Shown in pieces: positions 22,454-30,222 of a stretch of 64,000 nt of DNA. Origin of the DNA: Methylobacterium gregans (GTDB lineage: Bacteria; Pseudomonadota; Alphaproteobacteria; Rhizobiales; Beijerinckiaceae); assembly GCF_022179245.1 (NCBI RefSeq), contig NZ_BPQM01000026.1, positions 1-64,000 on the forward strand. The letters are read 5' to 3'. The notes under the pieces were generated by a model. That model was not told where the DNA came from and searched no databases. It saw only the letters and a list, made by a program, of their open reading frames with translations. How positions within the stretch are numbered: the first letter of the stretch is position 1; each line of letters opens with the position of its first letter. A program made the translations under genes and the position numbers.

Positions 22454-23463
22454 TCTGGGGGGGATTGGGGGGATTGGGGGGGTATTTTAAGCGCATGCGC
22501 AAACGTTCGGGTCATGTGTTCAGTGGTTCAATAATCCCCCCCAATCCCCCCAATCCCCCCCAAAGAACAGAAGATGGAGTCCTCCTAGTGGGAGCTTCGA
22601 AAGCGAATCCGACAGCGATCACGACGTCCGGGCGTGGGCGCTTCGTGTCTCGCGCTCTGGCTCAGGCCGAGGCAGACCAGGCGCTCCATTTCGCCGTTGC
22701 GATTGAGCGCCTTCGCGGCTGGCCGGTGCACGCGACCTACGTCGGCGAAACGGTGGTGCGGTACCAAGCTGAGAGCAGCGGCGATCAGGTCTTCGACCCT
22801 CGGGGCATCTTCACGTCCGAACGGTTCAGCAACATGGTCGTCGTCCCGCTGGTCAGGTTGCGCCGGGACTGGCCGTCGGACGCCCTACAGAACGGGCAGC
22901 TGCGGATCGGAACGAAATGCCTGGGCGAGGAAGGTATCGCTGAAGCCGGCCTCCTCGACGAAGCTGCCATCGAGCAGGCGACGGCTCTGCTGCAGTCGAA
23001 TTCCGTCTACTTGGACCTCGTCCCGGAACGGCCTCAACCGCGCCTGCCGGCCAAAACGCTCGCGCTGTATTCCTGGAGCGGCTGCGCCGTCTACGCCGAG
23101 GCCCTGTCCCGTGTGACCGGACTTCCTGCCGCGACCATGATCCTGGACGGGCTTCTGGACGGCCACGATCTCACCGGCGACCGATTCCACGCCGTCGTCG
23201 TGCACCCTGACGGCTCGGTCGAGGACGTATGGGGTCGGCAGCCTGCAGAGCATGTGGCCCAGCGCTATGGCATGGCGCGCTGGCATTTCGACCCTGATGC
23301 GCACCGGGCCATGATCGGCGAAGCGATGCGGGTGCGTCCTTCCGCAGTGGACGATATCGCGCAGGCCGAAGCCGTGATCCTGCAACATCGAGATGCGAGC
23401 GCCGGGCAGCTTTCTACGCTGCGTCCCAACGCAGCCCCAACCCCACGACACCCTCAACACTGA
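22450..23463 (+). CDS. Unknown protein with cysteine-protease-like fold
   Basis: The start is uncertain. GTG 22450 gives the GTGA overlap usual in this operon, but it would run through the G-run/C-run repeat, encoding GGLGGLGG and PPNPPNPP. GTG 22588 has a GGAG eight bases upstream and avoids the repeat. The conserved part has two similar halves. The second shows SGCAVYAEALSRVTGLP, FHAVVVHPDG and VEDVWG, a Cys-His-Asp order like papain-type folds; the first half (HFAVAIERLRGWPVHATYV, then VFDPRGI) lacks the Cys. The family is not recognised. Confidence 0.6.
   Translation: MIWGGLGGLGGYFKRMRKRSGHVFSGSIIPPNPPNPPQRTEDGVLLVGASKANPTAITTSGRGRFVSRALAQAEADQALHFAVAIERLRGWPVHATYVGETVVRYQAESSGDQVFDPRGIFTSERFSNMVVVPLVRLRRDWPSDALQNGQLRIGTKCLGEEGIAEAGLLDEAAIEQATALLQSNSVYLDLVPERPQPRLPAKTLALYSWSGCAVYAEALSRVTGLPAATMILDGLLDGHDLTGDRFHAVVVHPDGSVEDVWGRQPAEHVAQRYGMARWHFDPDAHRAMIGEAMRVRPSAVDDIAQAEAVILQHRDASAGQLSTLRPNAAPTPRHPQH
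22457..22561. repeat. Perfect 26-bp G-run/C-run inverted repeat
   Basis: The left arm (22457-22482) is G7-ATT-G6-ATT-G7. The right arm (22536-22561) is C7-AAT-C6-AAT-C7. The 53-base spacer contains the palindrome GCGCATGCGC (22491-22500). The arms can pair as a long hairpin, and the G-rich strand could also form a G-quadruplex. It lies four bases after the stop of the replication ATPase. Confidence 0.9.
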
Positions 23464-23503
23464 GGACGTGATCGTCCCGGTCCAGTAGATCACCCAGGTA
23501 CGA

Positions 23504-23863
23504 ATGCAGGATCGCCCAGCAGGACCCGACCCGCCCGCATATCCGCCGCGCTACAGCCACCGGCAGGTGGTCGCCTGGATCATCTCGGGCCTCACCGACA
23601 AGCCCCCCTTGCCCGAGCTGGGGCCCGTCCCGTTCGATATGCGCATGCGGCGCCTGGTCGACCGGGAGATCCCGGACCGCGAGCATCGCGAGCAGCTGAA
23701 GGCCTGGTGCCGCGCGCAGATGGACGACGGGGCATTCCGCGAGACCTGCCGGCTGCGCGGCTGGAATCGGACGACGGCTCAGCGTCACGTGGACCTCGCC
23801 CTGGCCCACCTGTTCCTGGTGATGATCTACCAAGACCTGAACGAGCGGGTCGGCAATCCGTGA
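23504..23863 (+). CDS. Phage helix-turn-helix protein, DUF6362-like
   Basis: The 119-residue protein ends in a sigma-like helix-turn-helix (FRETCRLRGWNRTTAQRHVD, then LALAHL), as in small phage proteins placed at the end of early operons. It could be a late-gene activator, but this is positional inference only. Confidence 0.55.
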   Translation: MQDRPAGPDPPAYPPRYSHRQVVAWIISGLTDKPPLPELGPVPFDMRMRRLVDREIPDREHREQLKAWCRAQMDDGAFRETCRLRGWNRTTAQRHVDLALAHLFLVMIYQDLNERVGNP

Positions 23864-23942
23864 TTGACAACTGTGCCAATCCGGTCCGACCCCCGCGGTG
23901 TTGCCCGTTTGTTTCGAAGCGGGACAGGCACAGGGGACCACC

Positions 23943-24941
23943 GTGACCGCGCCGGCCTCGTCGACGAGCACCACCCGAACCTTCGCCCCCGAGCGCCGGG
24001 CCGCGCCCGGCCGTCACGCCGGCGGCGCCCGCGCGAGCCGGGTCTACATGCTCCCGCCCGCGCAGAAGCCGAAGGCGCCGGGCAAGCGCCTCATGGACAT
24101 CGAGGCGCTGCTGACCTGGGCCTTCCGCGAGGAGCTTCCGAAGCGCCGCGACGGCGACGACGGGATGCCCCGGGAGTACCGCTCGATCAGCCCGATGTTC
24201 GCGATGGCCGCGCTCGGGGGCCGGGTCGAGAACTTCAGCCGCGAGCCCGGCTTCCCGCTCGCCATGGGTGACCCCCATCCCGATGCCCTGATCGTCGAGG
24301 AGGCCGTGAAGGGGCTGGCCCGGTTCGCCGACCACCGCTTCGAGGGGTCGCTCGGGCTGCTCACCTATCTGCCGCAGGACCTGGACGAGCATACCGCGAT
24401 GACGGCGGCCATGGGCCAGATCGTCGAGCTCGTCCGGATCAAGGCCCGCCTCGGCAGCCGCCCGACCTTTGCGGCCTCCCCGCTCCCGGCAGCGATCGTC
24501 GACAACCGCGGCCGCCCGCAGGTGATGATCATGCGCGGCACGAAGGAAGAGCCCTGCAGCGCGGAGGGCAAGGACCGGTACCCGCGCGGCGCCTACTGCC
24601 CGCTCCACTGGGACAACCCGACCTCGATCCTGATCGAGCGCGCGCAGTACGCGGCCTGGTGGGCGGGCATCGACCTCCTGGCGCACGAGCTCGCGGGCAA
24701 GCTCGAGACGATCGGCGTCCTGCCGCCGTCGGCGGCGCAGCGCCCCTGGACCGGCGAGGCCGACGCGGTCCTGCCGAAACGGGTCCTCGACAACCCTGAG
24801 AGCCGCCGTCGGCTGCGGGAGATGCGGGAGGACCGCTGCGTCGATTACCTGCTCCGCCATCGTCGCCGGTCGACCAGACGCAAGGCGTCCGCCCGGCCGG
24901 CCCAGGCCGCTCCTGTTGCCGTCGGCCAGACCGGGGCTTGA
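23943..24941 (+). CDS. Hypothetical phage protein, 332 aa
   Basis: GTG 23943 with AGGGG six to seven bases upstream is preferred over a start at 23898. The protein has a Ser/Thr/Arg-rich N-terminus, a helical middle (DIEALLTWAFREELPKR), and a region with PCSAEGKDRYPRGAYCPLHW. The C-terminus is basic. It is last in the replication operon, before a terminator. I recognise no function. Confidence 0.65.
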   Translation: MTAPASSTSTTRTFAPERRAAPGRHAGGARASRVYMLPPAQKPKAPGKRLMDIEALLTWAFREELPKRRDGDDGMPREYRSISPMFAMAALGGRVENFSREPGFPLAMGDPHPDALIVEEAVKGLARFADHRFEGSLGLLTYLPQDLDEHTAMTAAMGQIVELVRIKARLGSRPTFAASPLPAAIVDNRGRPQVMIMRGTKEEPCSAEGKDRYPRGAYCPLHWDNPTSILIERAQYAAWWAGIDLLAHELAGKLETIGVLPPSAAQRPWTGEADAVLPKRVLDNPESRRRLREMREDRCVDYLLRHRRRSTRRKASARPAQAAPVAVGQTGA

Positions 24942-25372
24942 CTGCGGTTTGTCGCTTGACTAGACCGGATGACGCAGAAATGTAGCAACGGCCCCGGCGG
25001 ACACCCGCACGGGGCCGTTCTCGTTTCCGGACGACCAACGTTCGGGGGAGGCGGCCATGTAACTCGGCGCGCCCTTCCCGACGCTTCCACTCTTCGACCG
25101 ATAGCGGCCTCACACGCGGAGCCCGAGCCATGTGCGCGCTTGGGTCGGCATGCCGCATGTTTTCCGAACCTCACCGACGGCCTTCGTGCCGAATGGCCGC
25201 TCTCGCGGGCGGCCGACGATAGAGCCTTCACCGCCTGCCCATCAGCGGCAGTCCGGCCGGCGCATCGTCATCTATCCCGGAAGGGCGCGTGCCGGCGCGT
25301 TACCCGGCCCCTATCTCTCAGCAGGCGCGCCTGTGATCTGCTAAGGTCTGCCCCAATGTCGGACGCACCGTT
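24942..25372. other. Intergenic stretch after replication operon
   Basis: The stretch holds a terminator at 24987-25027 and, at its start, two TTGACT words 18 bases apart (near 24938 and 24956). No convincing gene is present between 25028 and 25372. Confidence 0.45.
24987..25027 (+). terminator. Strong rho-independent terminator
   Basis: AACGGCCCCG (24987-24996) pairs perfectly with CGGGGCCGTT (25010-25019), followed by CTCGTTT. It ends the rightward early operon. Confidence 0.8.
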
Positions 25373-25648
25373 GTGACGGATCGCGAGGTGGCAGAGCGCG
25401 TCGCCGCGCTCGTCGGGCTCGCCGACAATCTCCGGATGCCCGGACACCGGCGCTCGGCCGAGGAGTGCATGGCCGCCCAGGACGAGATCCGGTCCGGCCT
25501 TCGCCGCCTCCATCGCGAGCTTACCGGCCAGGACCTGCCCCGCTCCGCGCGGCCCGCTCACGATACCGCCTCGCTGCGGCATACCGGCCTGCAGGTGCCC
25601 GCGGCGCTGATCCGCGACCGGGCGCGGCGACTGCGCGCCCGGGCCTGA
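25373..25648 (+). CDS. Hypothetical protein, 91 aa
   Basis: GTG 25373 opens a helical, charged protein (REVAERVAALVGLADNLRMP). It overlaps the stop of a tiny frame (ATG 25355) that might be a leader. No domain is recognised, and its position alone, between two terminators, suggests a separately transcribed gene. Confidence 0.5.
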   Translation: MTDREVAERVAALVGLADNLRMPGHRRSAEECMAAQDEIRSGLRRLHRELTGQDLPRSARPAHDTASLRHTGLQVPAALIRDRARRLRARA

Positions 25649-25901
25649 TCGGCTTCGTCCGGCCCGCATCATCACCAACCACCATCGGCCGATCGGCTGA
25701 TGCGAGGCCCCCATAGGGGGCGGAGGCCCGACAGCCTGCTGGGGATCGTCGGGGACGTGCCGGAAGCTCGGGAGAGCGGTCAGCGCCTGCCGTAGTGGGC
25801 GGGGGACACGGGATCAACACGTCGGACGGAAGCTCTCGCATCACCCCATCGTCCGCAGGACCCGGCCAAACCGGGTCGGAACATTCCGGATCTATTCCCA
25901 A

Positions 25902-25926
25902 CCCCGCTCCGGCGGGGTTTTTCTTT
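25902..25926 (+). terminator. Rho-independent terminator
   Basis: CCCCGC, loop TCCG, GCGGGG, then TTTTTCTTT. It separates the 25373 gene from the late cluster starting at 25938. Confidence 0.8.
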
Positions 25927-25937
25927 GGAAAGCGCCC

Positions 25938-26114
25938 ATGCCCTCGAAGATGCCGACCGTCGCGGAGATGCACCGCGCGCGGGTGGATGCCGCCTGGAAC
26001 GCGATCGCGCCGAAGCGCATCGCCGCCATCCGCTACCTCGCGGACGCGATCATGGTGCTCCACCCGACCAAGGGCTGGCGCCGGATCACGCACCGCCGCC
26101 TGGGCATCGCCTGA
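25938..26114 (+). CDS. Small basic protein, 58 aa
   Basis: The protein starts MPSKMPTVAEMHRARVDAAW and is rich in Arg and Ala. It is coupled to the next gene by TGATG. It is the first gene of a run of tiny late-region genes. Its function is unknown. Confidence 0.55.
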   Translation: MPSKMPTVAEMHRARVDAAWNAIAPKRIAAIRYLADAIMVLHPTKGWRRITHRRLGIA

Positions 26115-26272
26115 TGACGGCCCGCCAGCGCTCCGCCCTCGTCGGCATGATGGACGCCATCCTGGCGGTCGATCAAGCCTCGGTCGGTATCCGCGCCCGC
26201 GCGCAGGATCTCCGCGACCGGCTCGACCAGCCGACTCCGTCGGCCATCATCCTGATCTTCCGGCGGCGCTGA
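26114..26272 (+). CDS. Small protein, 52 aa
   Basis: ATG 26114 overlaps the previous stop and its own stop overlaps the next start (TGATG). It is mostly helical (LVGMMDAILAVDQASVGIRA). Its function is unknown. Confidence 0.55.
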   Translation: MTARQRSALVGMMDAILAVDQASVGIRARAQDLRDRLDQPTPSAIILIFRRR

Positions 26273-26649
26273 TGCGTGGGCTCATCCCTGAACTTGTCGT
26301 CGGTCTCGGCGCCGACGTCCGCACGCCGCTGGCGGAGCGCCTCGACGACGCCGAGCCGACCCAGGCCGAGCTCGCCGCTGCCTCGCAGGTCCGGAGCCTC
26401 GTCGAAGGCCTGCCTGCCGGCGGCAGCGTCGTCATCGTGCATTCGCCGACCGTCGTCGGCGCGTACCGCGAGCTGATCCAGGACCTGCGCGGTCCCGTGA
26501 TCGCCGCGGCCACCAAGGTTTTCGCCGCGCCGGCGCTGCGGGACGAGCTGGCGCTCACCCGCAACCTGATGCTGCCGGTCGTGCGCGCTCCCCTCGTCGA
26601 GGAGCAGCGCCAGTATCGCCGCGCCCTCGCGCAGGCCTGGAGGCTGTGA
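26272..26649 (+). CDS. Hypothetical phage protein, 125 aa
   Basis: The alpha/beta protein contains GGSVVIVHSPTVVGAYRELI and a C-terminal helical part. It is coupled at both ends by TGATG. No family is recognised. Confidence 0.6.
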   Translation: MRGLIPELVVGLGADVRTPLAERLDDAEPTQAELAAASQVRSLVEGLPAGGSVVIVHSPTVVGAYRELIQDLRGPVIAAATKVFAAPALRDELALTRNLMLPVVRAPLVEEQRQYRRALAQAWRL

Positions 26650-26810
26650 TGGTCGAGCGAGCGTCCTCCTACATCGCGCTGCTGCGCCGTCTGCTCGCCC
26701 GCCCCGAGGGCGGCGCGGTGCCGGAGCCGCGCCCGGCCGTCCACACCGGTTCCGTGCCGGGCCTCGTCATCCGCACCGGCCGCGTCCTCTCGCAGGGCGG
26801 CGACCGATGA
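26649..26810 (+). CDS. Small protein, 53 aa
   Basis: The N-terminal amphipathic helix (SSYIALLRRLLARPEGG) is followed by a Pro-rich linker. It is coupled to both neighbours. Its function is unknown. Confidence 0.5.
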   Translation: MVERASSYIALLRRLLARPEGGAVPEPRPAVHTGSVPGLVIRTGRVLSQGGDR

Positions 26811-26980
26811 TCGAGGACCTGATGCTCGCCGGCGGCTTCGAGATCCCGGCCGCAGCCGCCGCAGCGCTGCCGATGGTCGTGTCGCCGCTCACCATGAAGG
26901 TGGTGCTGATGGCGCTCGTCATCCTGGTGCTGCTCGCGATCGGCGACACGGTCGCCCCGAAGAAGGGCCCGCGCCGATGA
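26807..26980 (+). CDS. Small membrane protein, 57 aa
   Basis: One strong transmembrane segment (MKVVLMALVILVLLAIGDTV) is followed by a basic tail KKGPRR, giving an N-out, C-in prediction. It overlaps both neighbours by four bases. It might be a holin-like or anchoring protein, but its position is far from the lysis genes. Confidence 0.55.
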   Translation: MIEDLMLAGGFEIPAAAAAALPMVVSPLTMKVVLMALVILVLLAIGDTVAPKKGPRR

Positions 26981-27195
26981 ACGAGCTGCTGGCCACCATC
27001 CTGATCTGCGCCGCGACCACGGCCGTGCCGGACTGCTCTCGCGCGACCGCCGTCGACGTCATCACCGCGCCGGTGCCGTCCCTGTTCGCCTGCATGATGG
27101 CGGGCCAGCTCGCGCCGGCCCATCACCAGCTGCTTGGCGACGGCCGGTACCCGAAGGTCCGCTGCGGCGACCGCGCCCAGGTCGCGAGGCGCTGA
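26977..27195 (+). CDS. Small possibly exported protein, 72 aa
   Basis: The hydrophobic N-terminus (MNELLATILICAATTAVPDC) looks like a signal sequence. The mature part has four Cys that could pair. Its function is unknown. Confidence 0.5.
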   Translation: MNELLATILICAATTAVPDCSRATAVDVITAPVPSLFACMMAGQLAPAHHQLLGDGRYPKVRCGDRAQVARR

Positions 27196-27302
27196 TGTTC
27201 CGGTCCTGGGTCTGGCGCGTAGCCCGTGCGCTCGCGCGACGGGTCGACCGGGCGAGGAGACGAAGCCTTACCGGCCGACCCGCGGCCCCATCCTCGGGTT
27301 GA
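27195..27302 (+). CDS. Tiny basic ORF, 35 aa
   Basis: ATG 27195 overlaps the previous stop (TGATG). The product is very Arg-rich (SWVWRVARALARRVDRARRR). It is supported only by the coupling pattern. Confidence 0.3.
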   Translation: MFRSWVWRVARALARRVDRARRRSLTGRPAAPSSG

Positions 27303-27464
27303 GACCTGGGAGGGGCGGCCAGCCATAGCACACTGTATGCCACAGGCCTGTGAACGACTGGCCGTGAGCCTCGACATCGCGCATCGGCGCGAGCCCGCGG
27401 TGCTCCATCTCGCCATCGCCGTCGCGGCCTGACCCGGGGTCCAAACCCTCCGCGCATGTCGGTG

Positions 27465-27492
27465 TTTCCAAGGTCTTTTGAGATCTTGGAAA
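27465..27492. repeat. Dyad upstream of serine recombinase
   Basis: TTTCCAAGGTCT and AGATCTTGGAAA form 12-base arms with one mismatch around TTTG. It lies about 55 bases before the recombinase start in an AT-richer patch and may be an operator, a terminator of the preceding cluster, or a recombinase site. Confidence 0.6.
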
Positions 27493-27546
27493 TTCTGGAC
27501 ATCTGGCCGGACAACAGCGCGAAAAACGCAACAAACTGAGGGTCTT

Positions 27547-28401
27547 ATGGTGGTCGTTGGCTCGCGCCGCGTGGGCCGCCAGCGGGCCCGGAATAAAGTC
27601 CAGGCCGATACTAAGGCTGCCAGCGCGACGCGGGCGCTCGGATACCTACGCGTCTCGACCGACGAGCAGGTTTCGAGCGGCCACGGCCTCGACACTCAGG
27701 AGAAGGCGGTCCGGGCGTTCGCGGAGAGTCAGGCCTACGAGCTCGTCGACGTGCTGACCGACGCCGGCGTGTCCGGCGCGACCCGGCCCGCCGATCGCCC
27801 TGCCTTCGGGCAGGCCCTGCAGCTCGCCGCGTCCGGCGCCTTCGACGTCCTGCTGGTCGCCAAGATCGACCGCCTGTCCCGCGACATCCGCCACGCGCTC
27901 ACCACCGTGTCGGATCTGGCCGAGCAGCACGAGGTTGCCTTCCGGTCCGTCACGGAGTCGGTAATCGACACGTCGAACCCGATGGGCCGCACCTTCTTCG
28001 CGATCTTCGCCGGCATGGCGGAGAACGAGCGCTACGTCATCCGGGACCGCACCGCCGGCGGCCGCGTCGCCAAGGCGGGCAAGGGCGGCTTCGCCGGAGG
28101 CAAGGCGCCCTATGGCTACACCAAGGATCTGCAGGGCGGCCTACAGGTCGTTCCCGAGCAGGCCCGGATCGTCCAGCGCATCGTGAAAGAGCGGCGCCGG
28201 AAGAGCACGCTGCAGGCGATCACCGACGGCTTGAACGCCGACGGTGTGCCCTCGCCGAAGGGCGGGCAGTGGCGCGTCTCGACCGTCGCCTACATCACGG
28301 ACAACCCGAAATATCGCGGCGTCGTCGAGTACCTGTTCCGCTGGAACGGGGCGGAGACGCACGTCGTCGCCGTCGGCAGTCACGAGCCGATCGTCCCGTA
28401 G
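27547..28401 (+). CDS. Serine recombinase (resolvase/invertase family)
   Basis: The 284-residue protein has the resolvase N-terminal domain (about residues 28-175). It shows ALGYLRVSTDEQ with the catalytic Ser, FDVLLVAKIDRLSRD and MGRTFFAIFAGMAENER. A short recombinase domain (GKAPYGYTKD, then STLQAITDGLNADG and NPKYRGVVEYLF) follows. It is shorter than large serine integrases (over 450 aa) because the coiled-coil zinc region is absent. It lies on the coding strand within the late region, so it may be phage-owned or a passenger. ATG 27547 is chosen, and no strong ribosome site is visible. Confidence 0.85.
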   Translation: MVVVGSRRVGRQRARNKVQADTKAASATRALGYLRVSTDEQVSSGHGLDTQEKAVRAFAESQAYELVDVLTDAGVSGATRPADRPAFGQALQLAASGAFDVLLVAKIDRLSRDIRHALTTVSDLAEQHEVAFRSVTESVIDTSNPMGRTFFAIFAGMAENERYVIRDRTAGGRVAKAGKGGFAGGKAPYGYTKDLQGGLQVVPEQARIVQRIVKERRRKSTLQAITDGLNADGVPSPKGGQWRVSTVAYITDNPKYRGVVEYLFRWNGAETHVVAVGSHEPIVP

Positions 28402-28487
28402 GCCTCCGCCTCCGGAAACCGCCCTTAGCGGAACCAAAACGAAGCCCCGGGCACGGGCGCTCGCCACGTCCAAACCCGGGATTTCAG

Positions 28488-29105
28488 ATGGAAAAGACGG
28501 ACGCCACCCTGACGGTGCGGGTGAACGCGGAGGTGTTCCACGCCCTCAACGCGAAGCTCCGCGAAACGCTCGCGCTCATGCGCCAGCTGCCGGCGGCCGC
28601 CTCGGCCGCCTCCTCGGCGGTTCTGACCCGGGACGTCACGTTCGAGGGCCTCGAGGCCCTGCAGCGGGAGACGCGCCGCGCGCTCGACCGTCTACGGGCC
28701 ATCGCAGAGGATCGTGTCCGGTCGCGGGGCGTGCAGGCGCAGAGTCGCGACGATCTGGCCGCCGAGGTGCGCAACTGCATCAACGCGGTCGGTGGCATAC
28801 GCCGCCAGCTCGACGACACGCTCGAGAAGCTGCGCCAGCTCTGGCTGATCGCGCCGCAGATGATCGGCGAGGGCACGATCGCGGACCTCGAGCTGCAGGT
28901 GAAGCGCCTGGACATCGAGGAGCACGACGTCCTCGTGCTCCGCACGGCCAAGAAGCTGACCCAGGACGAGGCCGACGCCGCGGTCGACATGGTCGAGAGC
29001 ATCGCCCGGCGCTCGGGCATCCGCTTCGTCACGCCGGTCGTGCTCGACGCCTGCAGCGACCTTTCGATCGAGCGGCCCGAGCCGCGCCTGCCGCACGAGG
29101 GCTGA
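28488..29105 (+). CDS. Hypothetical coiled-coil phage protein, 205 aa
   Basis: The protein is almost fully helical with long charged stretches (QRETRRALDRLRAIAEDRVR, then INAVGGIRRQLDDTLEKLRQ). It carries no signal or membrane segment. It precedes small genes and the packaging cluster. Its function is unknown. Confidence 0.6.
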   Translation: MEKTDATLTVRVNAEVFHALNAKLRETLALMRQLPAAASAASSAVLTRDVTFEGLEALQRETRRALDRLRAIAEDRVRSRGVQAQSRDDLAAEVRNCINAVGGIRRQLDDTLEKLRQLWLIAPQMIGEGTIADLELQVKRLDIEEHDVLVLRTAKKLTQDEADAAVDMVESIARRSGIRFVTPVVLDACSDLSIERPEPRLPHEG

Positions 29106-29114
29106 GGTCTCCCC

Positions 29115-29318
29115 ATGTTCACGAAGCACGCGACGCCGTACATGGGCGGGGCTCTCGCCGCCCTCGAGCGGGATGCGGGACGGGTCACCCTCTACAAGCC
29201 GGCCGCCGTCGGGCGCACGGTCGACCTGCTGCGCAGCCTCGAGCCGCCGGTGCCCGCCATGCAGCACCAGCGCCTGCGCGAGCCGCTGATCGTCACGCCC
29301 CAGATGAAGCGGGGTTGA
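29115..29318 (+). CDS. Hypothetical phage protein, 67 aa
   Basis: It starts nine bases after the 28488 gene. The sequence (MFTKHATPYMGGALAALERD) is not recognised. It has compact size, good composition and an operon context. Confidence 0.5.
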   Translation: MFTKHATPYMGGALAALERDAGRVTLYKPAAVGRTVDLLRSLEPPVPAMQHQRLREPLIVTPQMKRG

Positions 29319-29322
29319 GCCG

Positions 29323-29622
29323 GTGCTGCGCTCCGCCCTCGCCGCTTTCCTCGGCGCCGCCTTCGGCGCCCTGACCTATCACCCCGCGCTGGACCGCTTC
29401 CTCGACGTCTCGGCCGCGGTCGCTCCATTCTACGCCCTGCTCTTCGTGGCCACCGCGGCCGCGCTGCTGAGCCTCTTCGTCATGGCTTGCCGCGACCCCG
29501 TGAGAGTGGTCGTCACGACGCCCTTCGATGATGAGGACCTGGCCGCGTTCGCGCGCAAGGTTCGCGAGGAGCTGGCGCCGCTGCGCCGGCCGGGCGCCCG
29601 CTTCCGGATCCGGAGGTCCTGA
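29323..29622 (+). CDS. Small membrane protein, 99 aa
   Basis: GTG 29323 opens a protein with two hydrophobic segments (SALAAFLGAAFGALTYHPAL and PFYALLFVATAAALLSLFVM) and a charged cytoplasmic tail. Its function is unknown. A nine-codon frame (29622-29651) follows and is probably meaningless. Confidence 0.55.
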   Translation: MLRSALAAFLGAAFGALTYHPALDRFLDVSAAVAPFYALLFVATAAALLSLFVMACRDPVRVVVTTPFDDEDLAAFARKVREELAPLRRPGARFRIRRS

Positions 29623-29655
29623 TGTCGAGCACCATCATCATCGGTAGCTGACGCC

Positions 29656-30222
29656 ATGCCGGCGATTACGGTCCGCCTCGACGGCGTGATGGAGCGGTAC
29701 GCCAAGCAGCTGCAGGCCATGGGCACGCAGGCGCCCGTCATCATGACGACGGCCCTGATGAGCGCCGCGCCACAGATGGAGCGGGCGCTCGAGGACGCCC
29801 TGACGCCGCAGACCGGCCTGCTCCCCGGCACGATCGCCCGGGCGGTGACCTACAAGGGCGGGGCCTTGTCCCTGACCTTCCGGACGCAGGGCGGCGACGT
29901 CCGCCTCAAGTTCTTCAAGCCGCATGAGACAGAGCCCGGCGTCTCCGCCGCGCCGCGCAACGCCCGCTCCACCTTCCCGGGCACGTTCATGCGGGCCGGC
30001 TGGTGGGCCAAGCGCCGCGTCGACAAGCCGGGCTGGAACGGCCAGGTCTTCCGCCGCGCTGGGGGCAAGACGAAGACCGGCAAGGCCCGGTTCACAACCG
30101 CCCGCTCCGACATGGCCATCCCCGACGAGATGGTGAAGGGCGCGTCCCTCGGGGCGTGGGAGCGGGGTCAGGCCGCGGTCCTGACCACCGTCGAGCATCG
30201 GATCATGGCCCTCCTCCCCTGA
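29656..30222 (+). CDS. Tail protein Z-like (head-tail completion)
   Basis: The 188-residue protein has the pattern of minor tail protein Z family members: an N-terminal helix, RSTFPGTFMRAGWWAKRRV, GQVFRRAGGKTKTGKARF and AIPDEMVKG before the C-terminus. Such proteins cap or join the tail end. It is unusual that it lies before the terminase genes rather than among the head-tail genes. Confidence 0.6.
   Translation: MPAITVRLDGVMERYAKQLQAMGTQAPVIMTTALMSAAPQMERALEDALTPQTGLLPGTIARAVTYKGGALSLTFRTQGGDVRLKFFKPHETEPGVSAAPRNARSTFPGTFMRAGWWAKRRVDKPGWNGQVFRRAGGKTKTGKARFTTARSDMAIPDEMVKGASLGAWERGQAAVLTTVEHRIMALLP

Noticed and set aside
22457-22561. CRISPR-like or simple-sequence repeat
   Set aside because: There is one inverted pair, not a spaced direct array, and both arms are exact complements with matching run lengths, so slippage alone is an unlikely explanation.
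23898-23942. Longer N-terminus for the 23943 gene
   Set aside because: The extension would start at a weak codon with no ribosome site, while GTG 23943 has AGGGG at good spacing.
27226-27432. 68-codon frame before the recombinase
   Set aside because: It has no ribosome site, overlaps a coupled tiny gene, and its composition looks like chance.
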